Position numbers and translations under genes: made by a program. A DNA stretch of 64,000 nt from Telmatactis stephensoni (Eukaryota; Cnidaria; Anthozoa; Actiniaria; Isophelliidae), in NCBI GenBank assembly GCA_029948255.1, contig JALIZF010001875.1, forward strand, positions 248,001 through 312,000, read 5' to 3'. Under the pieces are notes generated by a model. It was not told the DNA's origin and did not search any database. It worked only from the letters and a program-made list of their open reading frames with translations. Positions 15,301 through 35,503 of the stretch are shown here, one piece after another; the stretch's first letter is position 1; the number at the start of each line of letters is the position of its first letter.

Positions 15301-16230
15301 TTCTTTAGAACAGTATAATCTGTATACTTGTATACGTGTAAACCTCTTGTGTGACTTCTCTAATGTTCTAATACTTGGTCGCTTGAACGAAGAGCACATT
15401 AGTGCAAGAGAAGAGCTCTAGCTGCAACCATTTTTTTTTTGAATTCCCAAGGTGGTTGCTTACCAAAGTTTTGACTGTAAATCTCATATCTTTAAGTATA
15501 TATTTTTTTCAATTATAAAATTACAGTAATATAATGATTGATATAATCTATTAACACAAACAATAGATAACAATTAGCAAAGATGAAACCCATTTAAGAG
15601 AAAACAAGAAAGATTGTATAAGGGATGAATCAATTTTGATAGAGGTCTGAGGGCTTACTTCTCTAAAGAGGTCATAAATCCATAACAAATGTCAATCAAC
15701 TTCTTATTTTACACTTTGCATGCAAACTGACAAAGAAAGTCATGAGACAATATTCTTTCTAATACTATAAAATTTCTAACGCATAAGCCCCCAACATACT
15801 GGACAAGTCAAAGTTATTGTTTAGTGGCACAATGTTAAAAAAATTACGAGAGGACCAATATTTTCAATATTATTGCGTGATGGGGAATTAAAATTTCACG
15901 AAAAGTCTGTCCATGTTTCACAATTTAGAGAATCAGTAACCAAATTTCTATAAAAGTTGCCGTTGTAGTCGGACTTTCGACCTCTTTAGGCATTAACGCG
16001 AGGCAAATTCCGCAAAAGAGAAAGGTTTCGTTAAAACAAAGTTGTTAAATAAGCAGACATTTCACTGCATTGAGCCATCAACTGCAAGTTAAAATGATAC
16101 AACACAGAAAATGTTGAACCTTTGCCGCACCTTTTTGTATCCTTAACTGTGCTGCTGAAGCCCTCTTTGCTCCACTCTTCGCACCTTCACCTTCCTTCTT
16201 CTGTTGTTTGAGCGAAAATAGTTTAATCAT
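3379..16230 (-). CDS. UBE2M: UBE2M / UBC12, NEDD8-conjugating E2 enzyme, complete 8-exon gene
   Basis: This E2 accepts NEDD8 from the UBA3-NAE1 E1 and passes it to cullins with RBX1, activating cullin-RING ubiquitin ligases. Exons on the minus strand are 16230-16131, 12993-12899, 10009-9971, 9360-9310, 8655-8603, 7198-7135, 6107-6077 and 3491-3379. Every junction has GT/AG and matching phase, and the sum is 546 nt (181 aa; human is 183). The N terminus begins [12 protein letters not shown], the docking tail typical of UBC12. The core includes [13 protein letters not shown] and [11 protein letters not shown], where Cys108 is the predicted thioester cysteine. The C terminus contains [15 protein letters not shown] and YFERCL. 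It starts at the only ATG giving the family N terminus. The gene diverges from FBXO47. Its introns hold a LINE tail, a hAT remnant and several MITEs. No broken frame was seen. Confidence 0.95.
3914..4199. mobile_element. MITE, ACACCTATTTCA family, copy 2 (UBE2M intron 7)
   Basis: The ends ACCTATTTCAAAAAGGG and TTTATTGAAATAGGTGTA pair. The arms again carry CCTCAAGCCTACGC opposite GCGACTCAAC-type sequence, as in the copy at 1391-1677. It sits in the last UBE2M intron. Confidence 0.65.
4394..5999. mobile_element. 1.6-kb non-autonomous DNA transposon with about 45-bp TIRs
   Basis: The left end reads GTCAACTCGCCCACGGACCG, then ATTCGCCCACACCAACTCG. The right end is its near-exact complement at 5955-5999. 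The interior has no transposase-like ORF. It lies within the last UBE2M intron and does not touch an exon. The superfamily is not clear because no duplication is obvious. Confidence 0.7.
6508..7030 (-). mobile_element. 5'-truncated CR1/L2-like LINE tail
   Basis: On the minus strand, 7027-6767 encodes the C-terminal peptide typical of animal CR1/L2-like LINE polyproteins: [32 protein letters not shown] and [11 protein letters not shown]. It is followed by an AT-rich tail and ends in a (TAC)n microsatellite (TAG repeats on the plus strand near 6510-6533), as LINE 3' ends often do. Only the last part of ORF2 remains. It sits in the UBE2M intron between exons 6 and 7. Confidence 0.75.
8441..8564. 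repeat. Short hairpin MITE
   Basis: The left arm ATCCCAAACCATAGAAAATA, then CAGCCAAT, is mirrored by ATTGGCTGTATTTTCTATGG, then TGTGGGAT. It lies in UBE2M intron 5, just before exon 5. Confidence 0.65.
8866..9188. mobile_element. hAT-like MITE with 6-bp TTGATG duplication
   Basis: The ends CATAGCTGCCAACCC and GGGTTGGCAGCTATG are perfect complements. TTGATG occurs immediately on both sides (8860-8865 and 9189-9194). The interior has repeated TCTCCCGG-type motifs and a poly-C run. ORFs inside are not coding. The length of the duplication suggests a hAT relative. Confidence 0.8.
9681..9802. repeat. Short hairpin MITE
   Basis: ATGGAAAGTACTTTGTACCG on the left pairs imperfectly with CGGTATGGGCGCACTTTCCAT-type sequence on the right. 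The centre has TATCATAAAACGCAC opposite GTTTTATGATA. It lies in the UBE2M intron between exons 3 and 4. Confidence 0.5.
10148..11004 (+). mobile_element. Internally deleted hAT transposon with 5-bp ACTAT duplication
   Basis: The termini CAGGGGCCGCAGAG and (complement) CAGGGGCTGTGGAG are hAT-like, each followed inward by a poly-G run next to GGCTTTAGCC or GGGCTAACG. ACTAT flanks both ends (10143-10147, 11005-11009). Inside, 10249-10605 encodes the hAT C-terminal dimerisation region: [20 protein letters not shown], then [16 protein letters not shown]. This resembles the ZMYM-type hAT tail. The catalytic core is absent, so the copy is defective. Confidence 0.8.
11005..12898. other. UBE2M intron 2 sequence, no gene seen
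   Basis: This part of the intron between exons 2 and 3 is unstructured AT-rich sequence with short chance ORFs. No transposon ends or RNA genes could be supported. Confidence 0.4.
13411..13559. repeat. Hairpin MITE (AATAGACCTTT ends)
   Basis: AATAGACCTTTTTTTAAAT on the left opposes AGGAAAGGTCTATTATT on the right. The inner arms AGGTTGGACTTG and CAAGTCCAACCT are perfect complements. It lies in UBE2M intron 1. Confidence 0.65.
14285..14444. repeat. Hairpin MITE (TATGACTTTGAAAAAC ends)
   Basis: The arms TATGACTTTGAAAAACTAC and GTAGTTTTTCAAAGTCATA are complementary. The inner arms GCACGGTCACGGCA and TGCCGTGACCGTGC also pair. It would fold into a nearly continuous stem of about 60 bp. It lies in UBE2M intron 1. 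Confidence 0.75.
14445..16130. other. UBE2M intron 1, no further gene seen
   Basis: This is AT-rich intron sequence. I see no supported coding or RNA feature. Confidence 0.4.
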
Positions 16231-17070
16231 GGCCTGACTATCCTAAAAACCAAGAAAAATACTCAGAAAAGCAAGGATATCTGAACATGGACGATGCTGA
16301 ACTTTCTTAATTTTTCACTCGGCGCCGGGTCAAATGAAAGCATCTGATTGGTCGATTACATTCGGACAATAATCGGTTCACAACAAAGAAAACAATCGGA
16401 AACAATCGGAAAATGCTGTTTCACGAACTTCTTTCGAGTGTTTCCGAAGAGTGATCGATCGATTCATAAAATGTAAAAAATTACAAATGAACAATCTGAA
16501 GCCAAAAATTATGAGGAAAGTTTAGAGAATCATAATACTTACATAATACATATATCTACAGTGCACTGTGCTATAAACAAAGTTGAATCAGAATAATAAA
16601 AAAGGAGCATTGCCTTGTGATGTAGAAGCTATTTTCCAAACCGGAAGTGAGAATTTTGGCGCGCTTTCTTACTGAGTACTGGCGCGCGGGCGGACGCGTC
16701 GTTTCCCGCCACTTTTTATTGAAACAAGAAAAACAGTTTTGAGGACAGTTTTGAGGTTAGTTTTGAGTGACACGTTTGTCACGAACTGGCTCACAAACTT
16801 TTGTTTTGGTCGTTTTGGTGGGATTTCTTCGCGGTTTTGATGCAATTACCTATCAAATATTGATTCTTTTTTGAAGATTACCAGCTCAAAGGGTACGTAG
16901 TCTTTGTCGCTTTAGTCTGGCTCAGTTGAGCTTACAGTTTTGAAAACGCGAATTATTTGAAGGTCAAAATCTTTTTATACTATTTAAACTATAAGCTTAA
17001 AGGAATTTGGATAGTATCAAAAAATTTCCCCTTTCATGGCAACAAAAGCGAAGCCGGTAGTGTCAAGTCT
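16231..17070. promoter_or_regulatory. Putative bidirectional promoter of UBE2M and FBXO47
   Basis: This is the spacer between the two divergent genes. It holds a small GC-rich patch in otherwise AT-rich DNA. Visible sites are CCGGAAGTGA at 16641-16650 (ETS/GABP-like), TTTGGCGCGC at 16655-16664 (E2F-like) and TTTCCCGCC at 16702-16710 (E2F-like). No TATA box stands out near the patch. The motif assignments rest on consensus matching by eye, and transcription start sites are inferred to lie near 16600-16750. Confidence 0.55.
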
Positions 17071-17346
17071 ATGGTTCCAAAAACATATCGTCTTTTTAAT
17101 GAATTGTATTTTACATTTTCAGACTGGCTTTTAAACTATTTGAAGTGCATTCAGTGGATATTTCTTTCTAGTATTCTCATTACTTCCCTTTGCTTTCTTG
17201 ATTTTTATTACAAAAAATTAAGATATAAGCTTATTAACAGACTTAACTTTATTTCAGTTTTCCGTGCTACACTTATGCGAATGAAAAACACAAAGCACAA
17301 GAAAAATAAATCTAAAGATTCAATAGAAACTTCAGAATATTCTTAA
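17071..17346 (+). CDS. Candidate 91-aa membrane microprotein / upstream ORF of FBXO47
   Basis: An ATG-initiated ORF (MVPKTYRLFNELYF...) ends in TAA only two bases before the FBXO47 ATG. It encodes one strongly hydrophobic stretch (CIQWIFLSSILITSLCF, about residues 29-45), followed by a lysine- and arginine-rich tail with KKLRYK and KHKKNKSKD. This would suit a small single-pass membrane protein with a basic cytosolic end. The frame stays open upstream to 16957, but only non-ATG starts are available there. I do not recognise a family. It may be chance coding in a 5' UTR, an inhibitory uORF, or the first cistron of a dicistronic transcript. Confidence 0.3.
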   Translation: MVPKTYRLFNELYFTFSDWLLNYLKCIQWIFLSSILITSLCFLDFYYKKLRYKLINRLNFISVFRATLMRMKNTKHKKNKSKDSIETSEYS

Positions 17347-17348
17347 TA

Positions 17349-29029
<11,681 letters not shown>

Positions 29030-29600
29030 TAAAAAATCTACATTCACATCTATAATTTTATTACATCTATAATTTTATTACATCTATAATTTTATTCACA
29101 AGCGGTTTCCATATCGTGAATTGGTCAGCTCTAGCTGCTACAACATTGTGTAATTTAGATATTATAAGCCGGAAGTTTTGGCTAAAATTCATAAATCCAT
29201 AGGAATTTGGAGTAGGGTATTAGAGTGATGGCACTTAATCCGTAAAATAGAATATTAGTCTAACAGACAGTAGACCTTTTTGTTTTACCGCTGTTTTTGA
29301 AATTTGTGCGCGGAATGTGAATTTCTTTGTTTAAATTATCACGTACGTGTATCATGTAAGTTTGTTTCTTTGTCTTCCAATCAAGAACAGATCGATACGG
29401 GTTTGAGTTTTGCAGCTTTTAAAAAAGAAAGTCAAAAGAAAGTCACATGCATTCTGCACATACTTTGTTGTCACCTATTGTTTTATGGCACACGAAGTTC
29501 GAAAATAGTGGTAAAGCAAAAAGTAGACACTAATTCTATTGTTTTCTTTTGTTTTGATTAGGCTATTAGACAATGACTATTAGATTTGGTTTCACGGATT

Positions 29601-29866
29601 AGAGTGATTTTCACCGGACTGTGAAATAGTTACTAAGCTAATAGACACTAATAGACTCTGCACCCATTGTTTTCTTTTGTTGCAACTATTAGACACTATT
29701 AAACACTAACTATTAGTAATTGTTTCACAGTCCGATGAAAATCACTCTAGAGTGATTTTCATCGGACTGTGAAACAATTACTAATAGTCAGTACGTGTTT
29801 AATAGTGTCTAATAGTTGTATTGCAACAAAAGAAAACAATGGGTGCAGAGTCTATTAGCTTAGGGA
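29601..29866. mobile_element. Two AGAGTGATTTTC MITEs abutting in opposite orientation
   Basis: 29601-29748 is bounded by AGAGTGATTTTCACCGGACT and its complement. A second copy starts at 29749 without any spacer, in inverted orientation, and fades after GCAGAGTCTATTAGC near 29865. A third copy of this family is nested at 46803-46948. Confidence 0.75.
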
Positions 29867-29884
29867 GCATTCATTTTTAGGAAG

Positions 29885-29911
29885 GGGGGGGGGGGGGGGG
29901 GGGGGGGGGTG
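29885..29911. repeat. Poly-G tract
   Basis: An almost uninterrupted run of about 25 G residues follows the MITE pair. It is a likely assembly weak point. Confidence 0.9.
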
Positions 29912-30154
29912 GGCCGGAGGAATTGAGGGGTGGGCCAAAAGAAATTTACTATATGAAAGGGGGTGGGTCATGTTTTTCTGAAAGTTAAACCAGGTGAAGG
30001 GACCCTATTTTCATATTTGGAAGTGGGGTGGGTCATCAATATAGTTCAATTCCTTACGGTGGGAGCTTGCATTTTTTTTGTATTTGATTCCTGCAATTCC
30101 TCCATTGGAGAGAGAGAACAGATTAGTAATGCCAATGATCACTGATATCAACCT

Positions 30155-30403
30155 TTGCTAATAGACGTATTGGGGAAGCTAAAGACCGTGTTGCCTTCTG
30201 CCTCAGATGAAAAGCTGGCTGCATTAATCGCGCGCGAAAAAGGTGACATGAACGCAGTAGAAGAGTGCATTCTTGAAGAGCCCATAGCCAAGGAGGAATG
30301 CTTCTACGAAGATGAAAGTCCACACAGAGTCATTGAATTGACAGATGGCACAGATGATATCAATGATGATCCTCCTGCTCCTCCAGTGGGTACAACCGAA
30401 TAG
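30155..30403 (+). pseudogene. ORF with CUE/UBA-like segment, probably a broken gene
   Basis: The peptide has VLPSASDEKLAALIAREKGD, then MNAVEECILEE, a pattern resembling a ubiquitin-binding CUE domain, followed by an acidic tail (TDGTDDINDD). The same frame continues past the TAG at 30401-30403 for another 24 codons (VAEIAKIDVDCDTLMNIL) before more stops. Further on, 30501-30800 encodes a peptide with CPFC in another frame. I take this as decayed coding DNA. The domain call is pattern recognition only. Confidence 0.3.
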
Positions 30404-30815
30404 TCTATGGTGGCTGAAATCGCAAAGATTGATGTCGATTGTGATACGCTAATGAACATTCTAGCTAAAGAGTGTTGAAGAAAATGAGTCAAAATCAAGC
30501 ATGACTAATTTACTGTATTTCAATCGGCCTACACTGCCTGAATGCGTGTCGATTCCAAGTGTCAATGAAGCGAGTTTAATTCTCTCACAAGGTCAAAATG
30601 TCGGAAATCTGCAAACATGTCCGTTTTGCACAGTCTTCATCAACAAAACTGATTTTTCTACGGTCATCGGCCGCTCGTTTCATTTAGTTACTCCAAAATG
30701 TCACGAAATAATCCTTTATGTACCATACACTCTAACTTCTATGTGCTCATGTGTACTCCCAAAATCCACGAGCAGGACCGGACATGGGAGATTATTATAG
30801 TACATTAGAGAACAT

Positions 30816-31201
30816 TAAGGGCTATTTACACGGGCGATTTTGTGGCGCGACAAGAGCGGCGATTTTATTGCAAAATCGTGCGTGTGAACAGCCGGCAATT
30901 TTTACGGCAATTTTAGCGCGACATCTCAGAGATTTTATGAAGAGGCATTTTCGATCGGTGTTTTTAGCTCTATTTCATTCGTCATCAGTACTTGTTTTGA
31001 AGAGATGCATGTTCTTTTAGTTGCGAATGCTGGCCGAAAATGCCTCTTCATAAAATCGCTGAGATGTCGCCCTAAAATTGCTGTAAAAATCGCAGTAAAA
31101 TCGCCGGCTGTTCACACGCGCGATTTGTTGTCGCGGTAAAATCGCCGTTCAAATCGCCAGGCTTGTCGCACGACAAATTCGCCCGTGTAAACCTGCTTTT
31201 A
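30816..31201. mobile_element. MITE with TTTACACGGGCGA ends
   Basis: GGCTATTTACACGGGCGATT on the left pairs with TTCGCCCGTGTAAACCTGC on the right. Arms repeatedly contain AAATCGCC/GGCGATTTT. It is a fuller relative of the element at 170-715. Confidence 0.75.
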
Positions 31202-31311
31202 GATTACATGAGAGGACCCCCCTCCCTTCCCACACAAAACAGCCGCTTACCTGAGGCAACTAGTACTTTTCCTTACTTTTCCGTTTCCCCTCTTCCTTTA
31301 AACTCTCACCC

Positions 31312-31676
31312 CACAGGTAGCCCAAGCTGTGCATCTGTATATGAAATATATGGGATTTCACGATCGATTTGCTGAAAAATAATATATATTTGAGGGAGTT
31401 TAGCGATTTGAATTTTTCTCCCTTCATGTACATATATTACAGTTGAGCCTTCCAACCTTCCAGTAATATATGTACATGAAGGGAGAAAAATTCAAATCGC
31501 TATAACTCCCTCAAATGAGCACGAAACGGCTTGAAACTTCACAGAAATACACAGAAAGACAAGCACAACAGTATCATGAGTCCAAATTGTTTATTTATTC
31601 AAATATATTTTTCAGCAAATCGATTCGTGGAATCCCATATATTTCATATACAGATGCAAAGCTTGGGCTACCTGTG
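31312..31676. mobile_element. Palindromic foldback MITE with CACAGGTAGCCCAAGC ends
   Basis: CACAGGTAGCCCAAGCTGTG opposes CAAAGCTTGGGCTACCTGTG. The arms continue through TATATGAAATATATGGGATT to a central hairpin at about 31411-31500, where GGGAGAAAAATTCAAATCGC is mirrored. Confidence 0.75.
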
Positions 31677-32273
31677 CTCACCCTTAATGACAAAAATAAA
31701 AATCCATGAGGAAATGGTCGATTAGAGTACAAACACTAAAACGTGCAATACTTTGCACTATTTAGTACTAAATCGCACTATTCTCACTGCATACATAATT
31801 AGCCAGGATCGTGCAAATTCGAGAAATGAATCAAATTCCTTCATGTTCGAGTCTGAACACCACGGTAATGGTGCTTTGCGGTCCCCCTTCAAATAGCGTC
31901 GATTCAATCGATTGTTGGCCAGTTTCGACCGGAGTTCAGGAGAGTCACACCCAGATTTCGATTTTGTTTTCTTTACTTTACTGCCACCAGCCTTGGCCGA
32001 CGAACCCTTACCTCCATTTCCTCATCCTCCAGATCTAGATCAAGCAGGAGCTGTGGCACCAGTAGTAGCGGCACCAATACTGGCACCAGTGCCACCTCTA
32101 GCGCCGACGCCCGTTGTTGACTAAAAGGTAATTTAAAAGTTTAGGGTAGATGTTCTTTTACCTCCCCTTTCTTTTTCCTGCCCATGTGAATGTTGTAGCT
32201 ACGCATGTAGTTGCCCTTCTTTCCTTTACGTTTAGTTTTTGTTTGTCTAGTTTCGCCTTTCTATAGTTTAAAT
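31677..32273. other. Repeat arm and unassigned low-complexity ORF
   Basis: At 31724-31790 there is a single arm of the GTACAAACACTAAAA MITE family. From about 31912 to 32124 an ORF encodes a proline/alanine/valine-rich peptide (LPPFPHPPDLDQAGAVAPVV) of no recognisable family. It overlaps another frame with a different peptide. I cannot support a gene. Confidence 0.35.
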
Positions 32274-32593
32274 TAGACTAGGCGCATTTTCGAAAAATCA
32301 GATACCTTGAGCCATTTTGGGGTAGAGGCTGGTAACATAACTATTCTAAACTAATTTTTCATGCTGAATCCGAATATGACTGTTACCAAGACCTATTCTA
32401 CAATCTCATACGTGTAAATGACGTATTTTGTGAATTGCTACAGTCATTTCATACTAACGGCTTTTTCATGTAATTCCAAAGTTCCAAGGAGATACAAATG
32501 TTCAAAAAACGAAATTTTACATGAAAACACTTACAGTTATGCAAGAGATACCAACAAATTTGGATCGACTTTTTCAGTTTTGCGCCTAGTCTA
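32274..32593. mobile_element. MITE with TAGACTAGGCGCA ends
   Basis: The termini TAGACTAGGCGCA and TGCGCCTAGTCTA are complementary. The internal text (TTTTGGGGTAGAGGCTGGTA and onward) is shared with the nested element at 27678-28382, whose ends differ only slightly. Confidence 0.8.
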
Positions 32594-33341
32594 GTTCTGG
32601 TCGGTTCAGTACCATTTGGGTATCAGTTTTGCTCTCTGGTTAGGCCGGTCACTTTGTTATACCTCTTCTGTTAATCTGCAATTCGGATTTGTTTTTTTTT
32701 TAATTGTAGTTGGTTTTAGTTATCACTGGTGCCCTTTTTCCCAATTTGTGTCCGTCTTCCACCTCGTCACGCCTTGTAGGTTGGCGGTCTTTGTCAATCG
32801 TTCAATTAGTAGTCCTTTACTTTTTGTTTTGCTCGCTTTGAATATATCTTTTTGGTCCCTAGTAGCTTTGTTTAATTTATGGAACTTGCGTCTTTTGTTC
32901 TCTCAACTTAAGGTGATTCCTCTATAATTGACCCTACCCATAAAAATCGCTTAAAATTTGATATTTTGTAGGTTTTGAGTTACTTATCTTGTAACTAACA
33001 AAAAAATAGGGGGTCACCGTGTTCGTTTAAGAAATATTCGGCTTGATAGAGAAGGGTGTTTTAGCGATTTCGCGCGAATGTTCGATGCACTCCGGCTAAT
33101 TCGTTGATATGTCTAACTGGTCTCGGAAAAAGACTTCTAGGACTCAGCGTCTAGTAAAATATCTCGCAAGAAATGATCTTTTAACCTCGGTAAAGTGCAT
33201 TTTCGCACGTTGTTTACTTTTAGTAAGCAACATGCCCGCCTAAATGTTCGATTCTCCTTCGTATAATGCTCCGCACTGCGGGATTCATTATGCATTTTTC
33301 ACCATTAGTTACCAGGCCATCACGGTTCAAAGATCATTGTT

Positions 33342-33762
33342 ATGCAAATGATTTCAGTATATAAACAGGCATGTGCTCTCCACTCGTTGCAAGCTCTGAA
33401 CACGAAGAGGCTCCAGCCGACGCTGGGCTGCAAATTGTTCATGATTGATATGCTATCAAACGCTGTGCAAAACATGGCCGAACAGATGACAAAAATGTCG
33501 GAAGCCGTGACGAATGTCGACATGGTCGACCTCGAGGACGAAGAGCTGCCTCCACGAGAGCCGTCGCTCTTTGATCCGATTGAAAGCCTAGTCGGAGGAG
33601 AAGACAAATCCCTTAAAGAGGGCGAATTACCTTACGAGGACTTGTTTAAAGTCACCGAGGACTGCGGTCCGAAAGTAAACGAAGGAATTGCAAAACGAGT
33701 CAACACAGCGATTGCACCAAGAAACCGGCGAAATAACAGTTTGCTAACATACAAAAGAAGTA
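33342..33762 (+). pseudogene. DIRS-like gag fragment
   Basis: The 140-residue ORF has an alpha-helical middle (AVQNMAEQMTKMSEAVTNV), an acidic region, and CGPKVNEGIAKRVNTAI, which resembles the conserved stretch of ORF1 in cnidarian DIRS-type retroelements. The frame is cut by the foldback element at 33763. The RT region that should follow is missing except for an RNase H piece at 34654. Confidence 0.5.
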
Positions 33763-34644
33763 CATGAGGGGAGAGTACATAACGTGGCCCCCGGGGCTGT
33801 GGACCCCCGATCTGGACCTGGTCCATGGACCCCCGATCTGGACCTGGTCCATGGACCCCTGTTCGTGGACCCCCCTCCATAATAATCATAATTTTCTAAA
33901 AACTCATATTCATGATAAAAATTCCATAAAGAATTTGGACCTACCTGCCTTTTAATATTGCTTCCTTCAACCATTCCCGAACCGCTACGTTTCTCGTTGT
34001 TGTTGTAGATTTTTGTTTTCAGCAAGGTTCCATAGTTTTAAAACACTTGTTATCATGTTAGTTAAAGATAAAATACTTTTCTTATTCAATAGCGAGATCA
34101 TGATATCAATGCCTTCCACTAAACACTAGCACGATCGATGTCAACAATAATTTATCAACTGTCGGCCATTTTGGAATGACACAGGAAGCCCAATCACATA
34201 ACCAATAACATAACCAATCACATAACCCAATAACATAATTGGGCTTCCTGTGTCATTCCAAAATGGCCGACAGTTGATAAATTATTGTTGACATCGATCG
34301 TGCTAGTGTTTAGTGGAAGGCATTGATATCATGATCTCGCTATTGAATAAGAAAAGTATTTTATCTTGAACTAACATGATAACAAGTGTTTTAAAACTAT
34401 GGAACCTTGCTGAAAACAAAAATCTACAACAACAACGAGAAACGTAGCGGTTCGGGAATGGTTGAAGGAAGCAATATTAAAAGGCAGGTAGGTCCAAATT
34501 CTTTATGGAATTTTTATCATGAATATGAGTTTTTAGAAAATTATGATTATTATGGAGGGGGGTCCACGAACAGGGGTCCATGGACCAGGTCCAGATCGGG
34601 GGTCCACAGCCCCGGGGGCCACGTTATGTACTCTCCCCATCATG
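33763..34644. mobile_element. Foldback element, about 430-bp near-perfect arms
   Basis: From CATGAGGGGAGAGTACATAA on the left to TTATGTACTCTCCCCATCATG on the right, the two arms are almost identical in inverted orientation. The loop at about 34197-34236 is built from repeated CACATAACC/AACATAACC units. The outer parts contain GATCTGGACCTGGTCCATGG repeats, two on the left and one on the right. Identical ORFs appear in both arms only because the arms are copies. Confidence 0.9.
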
Positions 34645-34653
34645 AGAGCCCCT

Positions 34654-34810
34654 ACTAGGAATGAGTTGAACTGGTTTATTTCAAAAAGTAAGCTGTTTAA
34701 TGGTTCCTGATTTGTGAAACCCAGTAAATCCATCACATTGACAACTGATGCCTCCCTCTCAGGTTGGGGGGGTTGTCTGTGGGGTGTGGTCCTAAGAGGA
34801 GGAAATACCA
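34654..34810 (+). pseudogene. DIRS-like RNase H fragment
   Basis: The frame after the foldback reads NELNWFISKSKLFNG, stop, then PSKSITLTTDASLSGWGG. The TDASLSGWGG block is the first catalytic motif of the DIRS/gypsy-class RNase H. It ends where the putative gypsy LTR begins. Together with 33342-33762 it looks like a remnant of one DIRS element. Confidence 0.55.
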
Positions 34811-34828
34811 ACAACAATTGTTTAGAAC

Positions 34829-34997
34829 TGTTACATGTAATTGGATATGCCTTTTGTCACGTGGTTCTGGCGTGACTCTTGTAGAGACGGGAGAAACACG
34901 GCTCATAATTAAAGCTTCTGTCCTGAAGACACACATAATCTCTCTGTTTTGAATATATATATAGAAAGACTAGACTTATTGAAACATGGTGGCAGCC
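34829..34997 (+). repeat. Putative gypsy 5' LTR with primer binding site
   Basis: TGTTACATGTAATTGG starts and TTGAAACA ends a 158-bp candidate LTR. It is followed directly by TGGTGGCAGCC, a possible tRNA primer binding site starting with TGG. Gag begins 45 bp later. No second LTR was found in the window, so the call rests on position and TG...CA ends. Confidence 0.45.
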
Positions 34998-35031
34998 TAA
35001 AGATCATGGGCGATAAGAAAGAACTCCGCCG

Positions 35032-35412
35032 ATGAGCGAACCCACATCCTCGAACACGGCACTACCAGGAATATTACCGCCGACGAAATTAGACGTCACT
35101 GGAAACATTGGAGAGAACTGGAAAACTTTCAAACAGACATGGGAGAACTACAGCATAATCATGAACATCAACTCTCAATCAGAAGCATATAAGGTAGCTC
35201 TATTTCTACACCGTCTTGGCCCCGAAGCCCTTAGTAAAATATACAACGGACTGTCATTTGAGACACCAGAACAGAAAGCCACGCTCAAAGATATTATTAC
35301 GAAGTTTGAACAGTTCACGATCAGAGAAACCAACGAGACATACGAACGATATGTATTCAATAGCCGAAATGAAGAACCAGGAGAAACCATCGATACCTAC
35401 GTAACCCATTTA
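35032..35412 (+). pseudogene. gag: Ty3/gypsy gag, 5' part (split gene)
   Basis: The frame opens with MSEPTSSNTALPGILPPTKL and continues through NWKTFKQTWENYSIIM, ALFLHRLGPEALSKIYNGL and PGETIDTYVTHL, a capsid-type Gag seen in many animal gypsy elements. It stops making sense exactly at the TTA where the 13.3-kb transposon begins. The reading frame resumes at 48738 with RTLAQTCNFCESLHDSLIRD. Confidence 0.85.
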
Positions 35413-35503
35413 CACGATGGCTGGTTGCTATGCATTTTCCTCCCGGAAGCGCGGGCTCAAAAGCGTCAGCGGTTTACCAACACTGATTTGATAAGTGAAC
35501 AAA

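Noticed and set aside
32616..32927. 103-aa hydrophobic ORF resembling a membrane protein
   Set aside because: T-rich sequence gives Phe/Leu/Val runs; no start context, splice signals or family match.
33744..34658. Two identical ORFs on opposite strands (IYNNNEKRSGSG...)
   Set aside because: They are the two arms of the foldback element and show no known domain.
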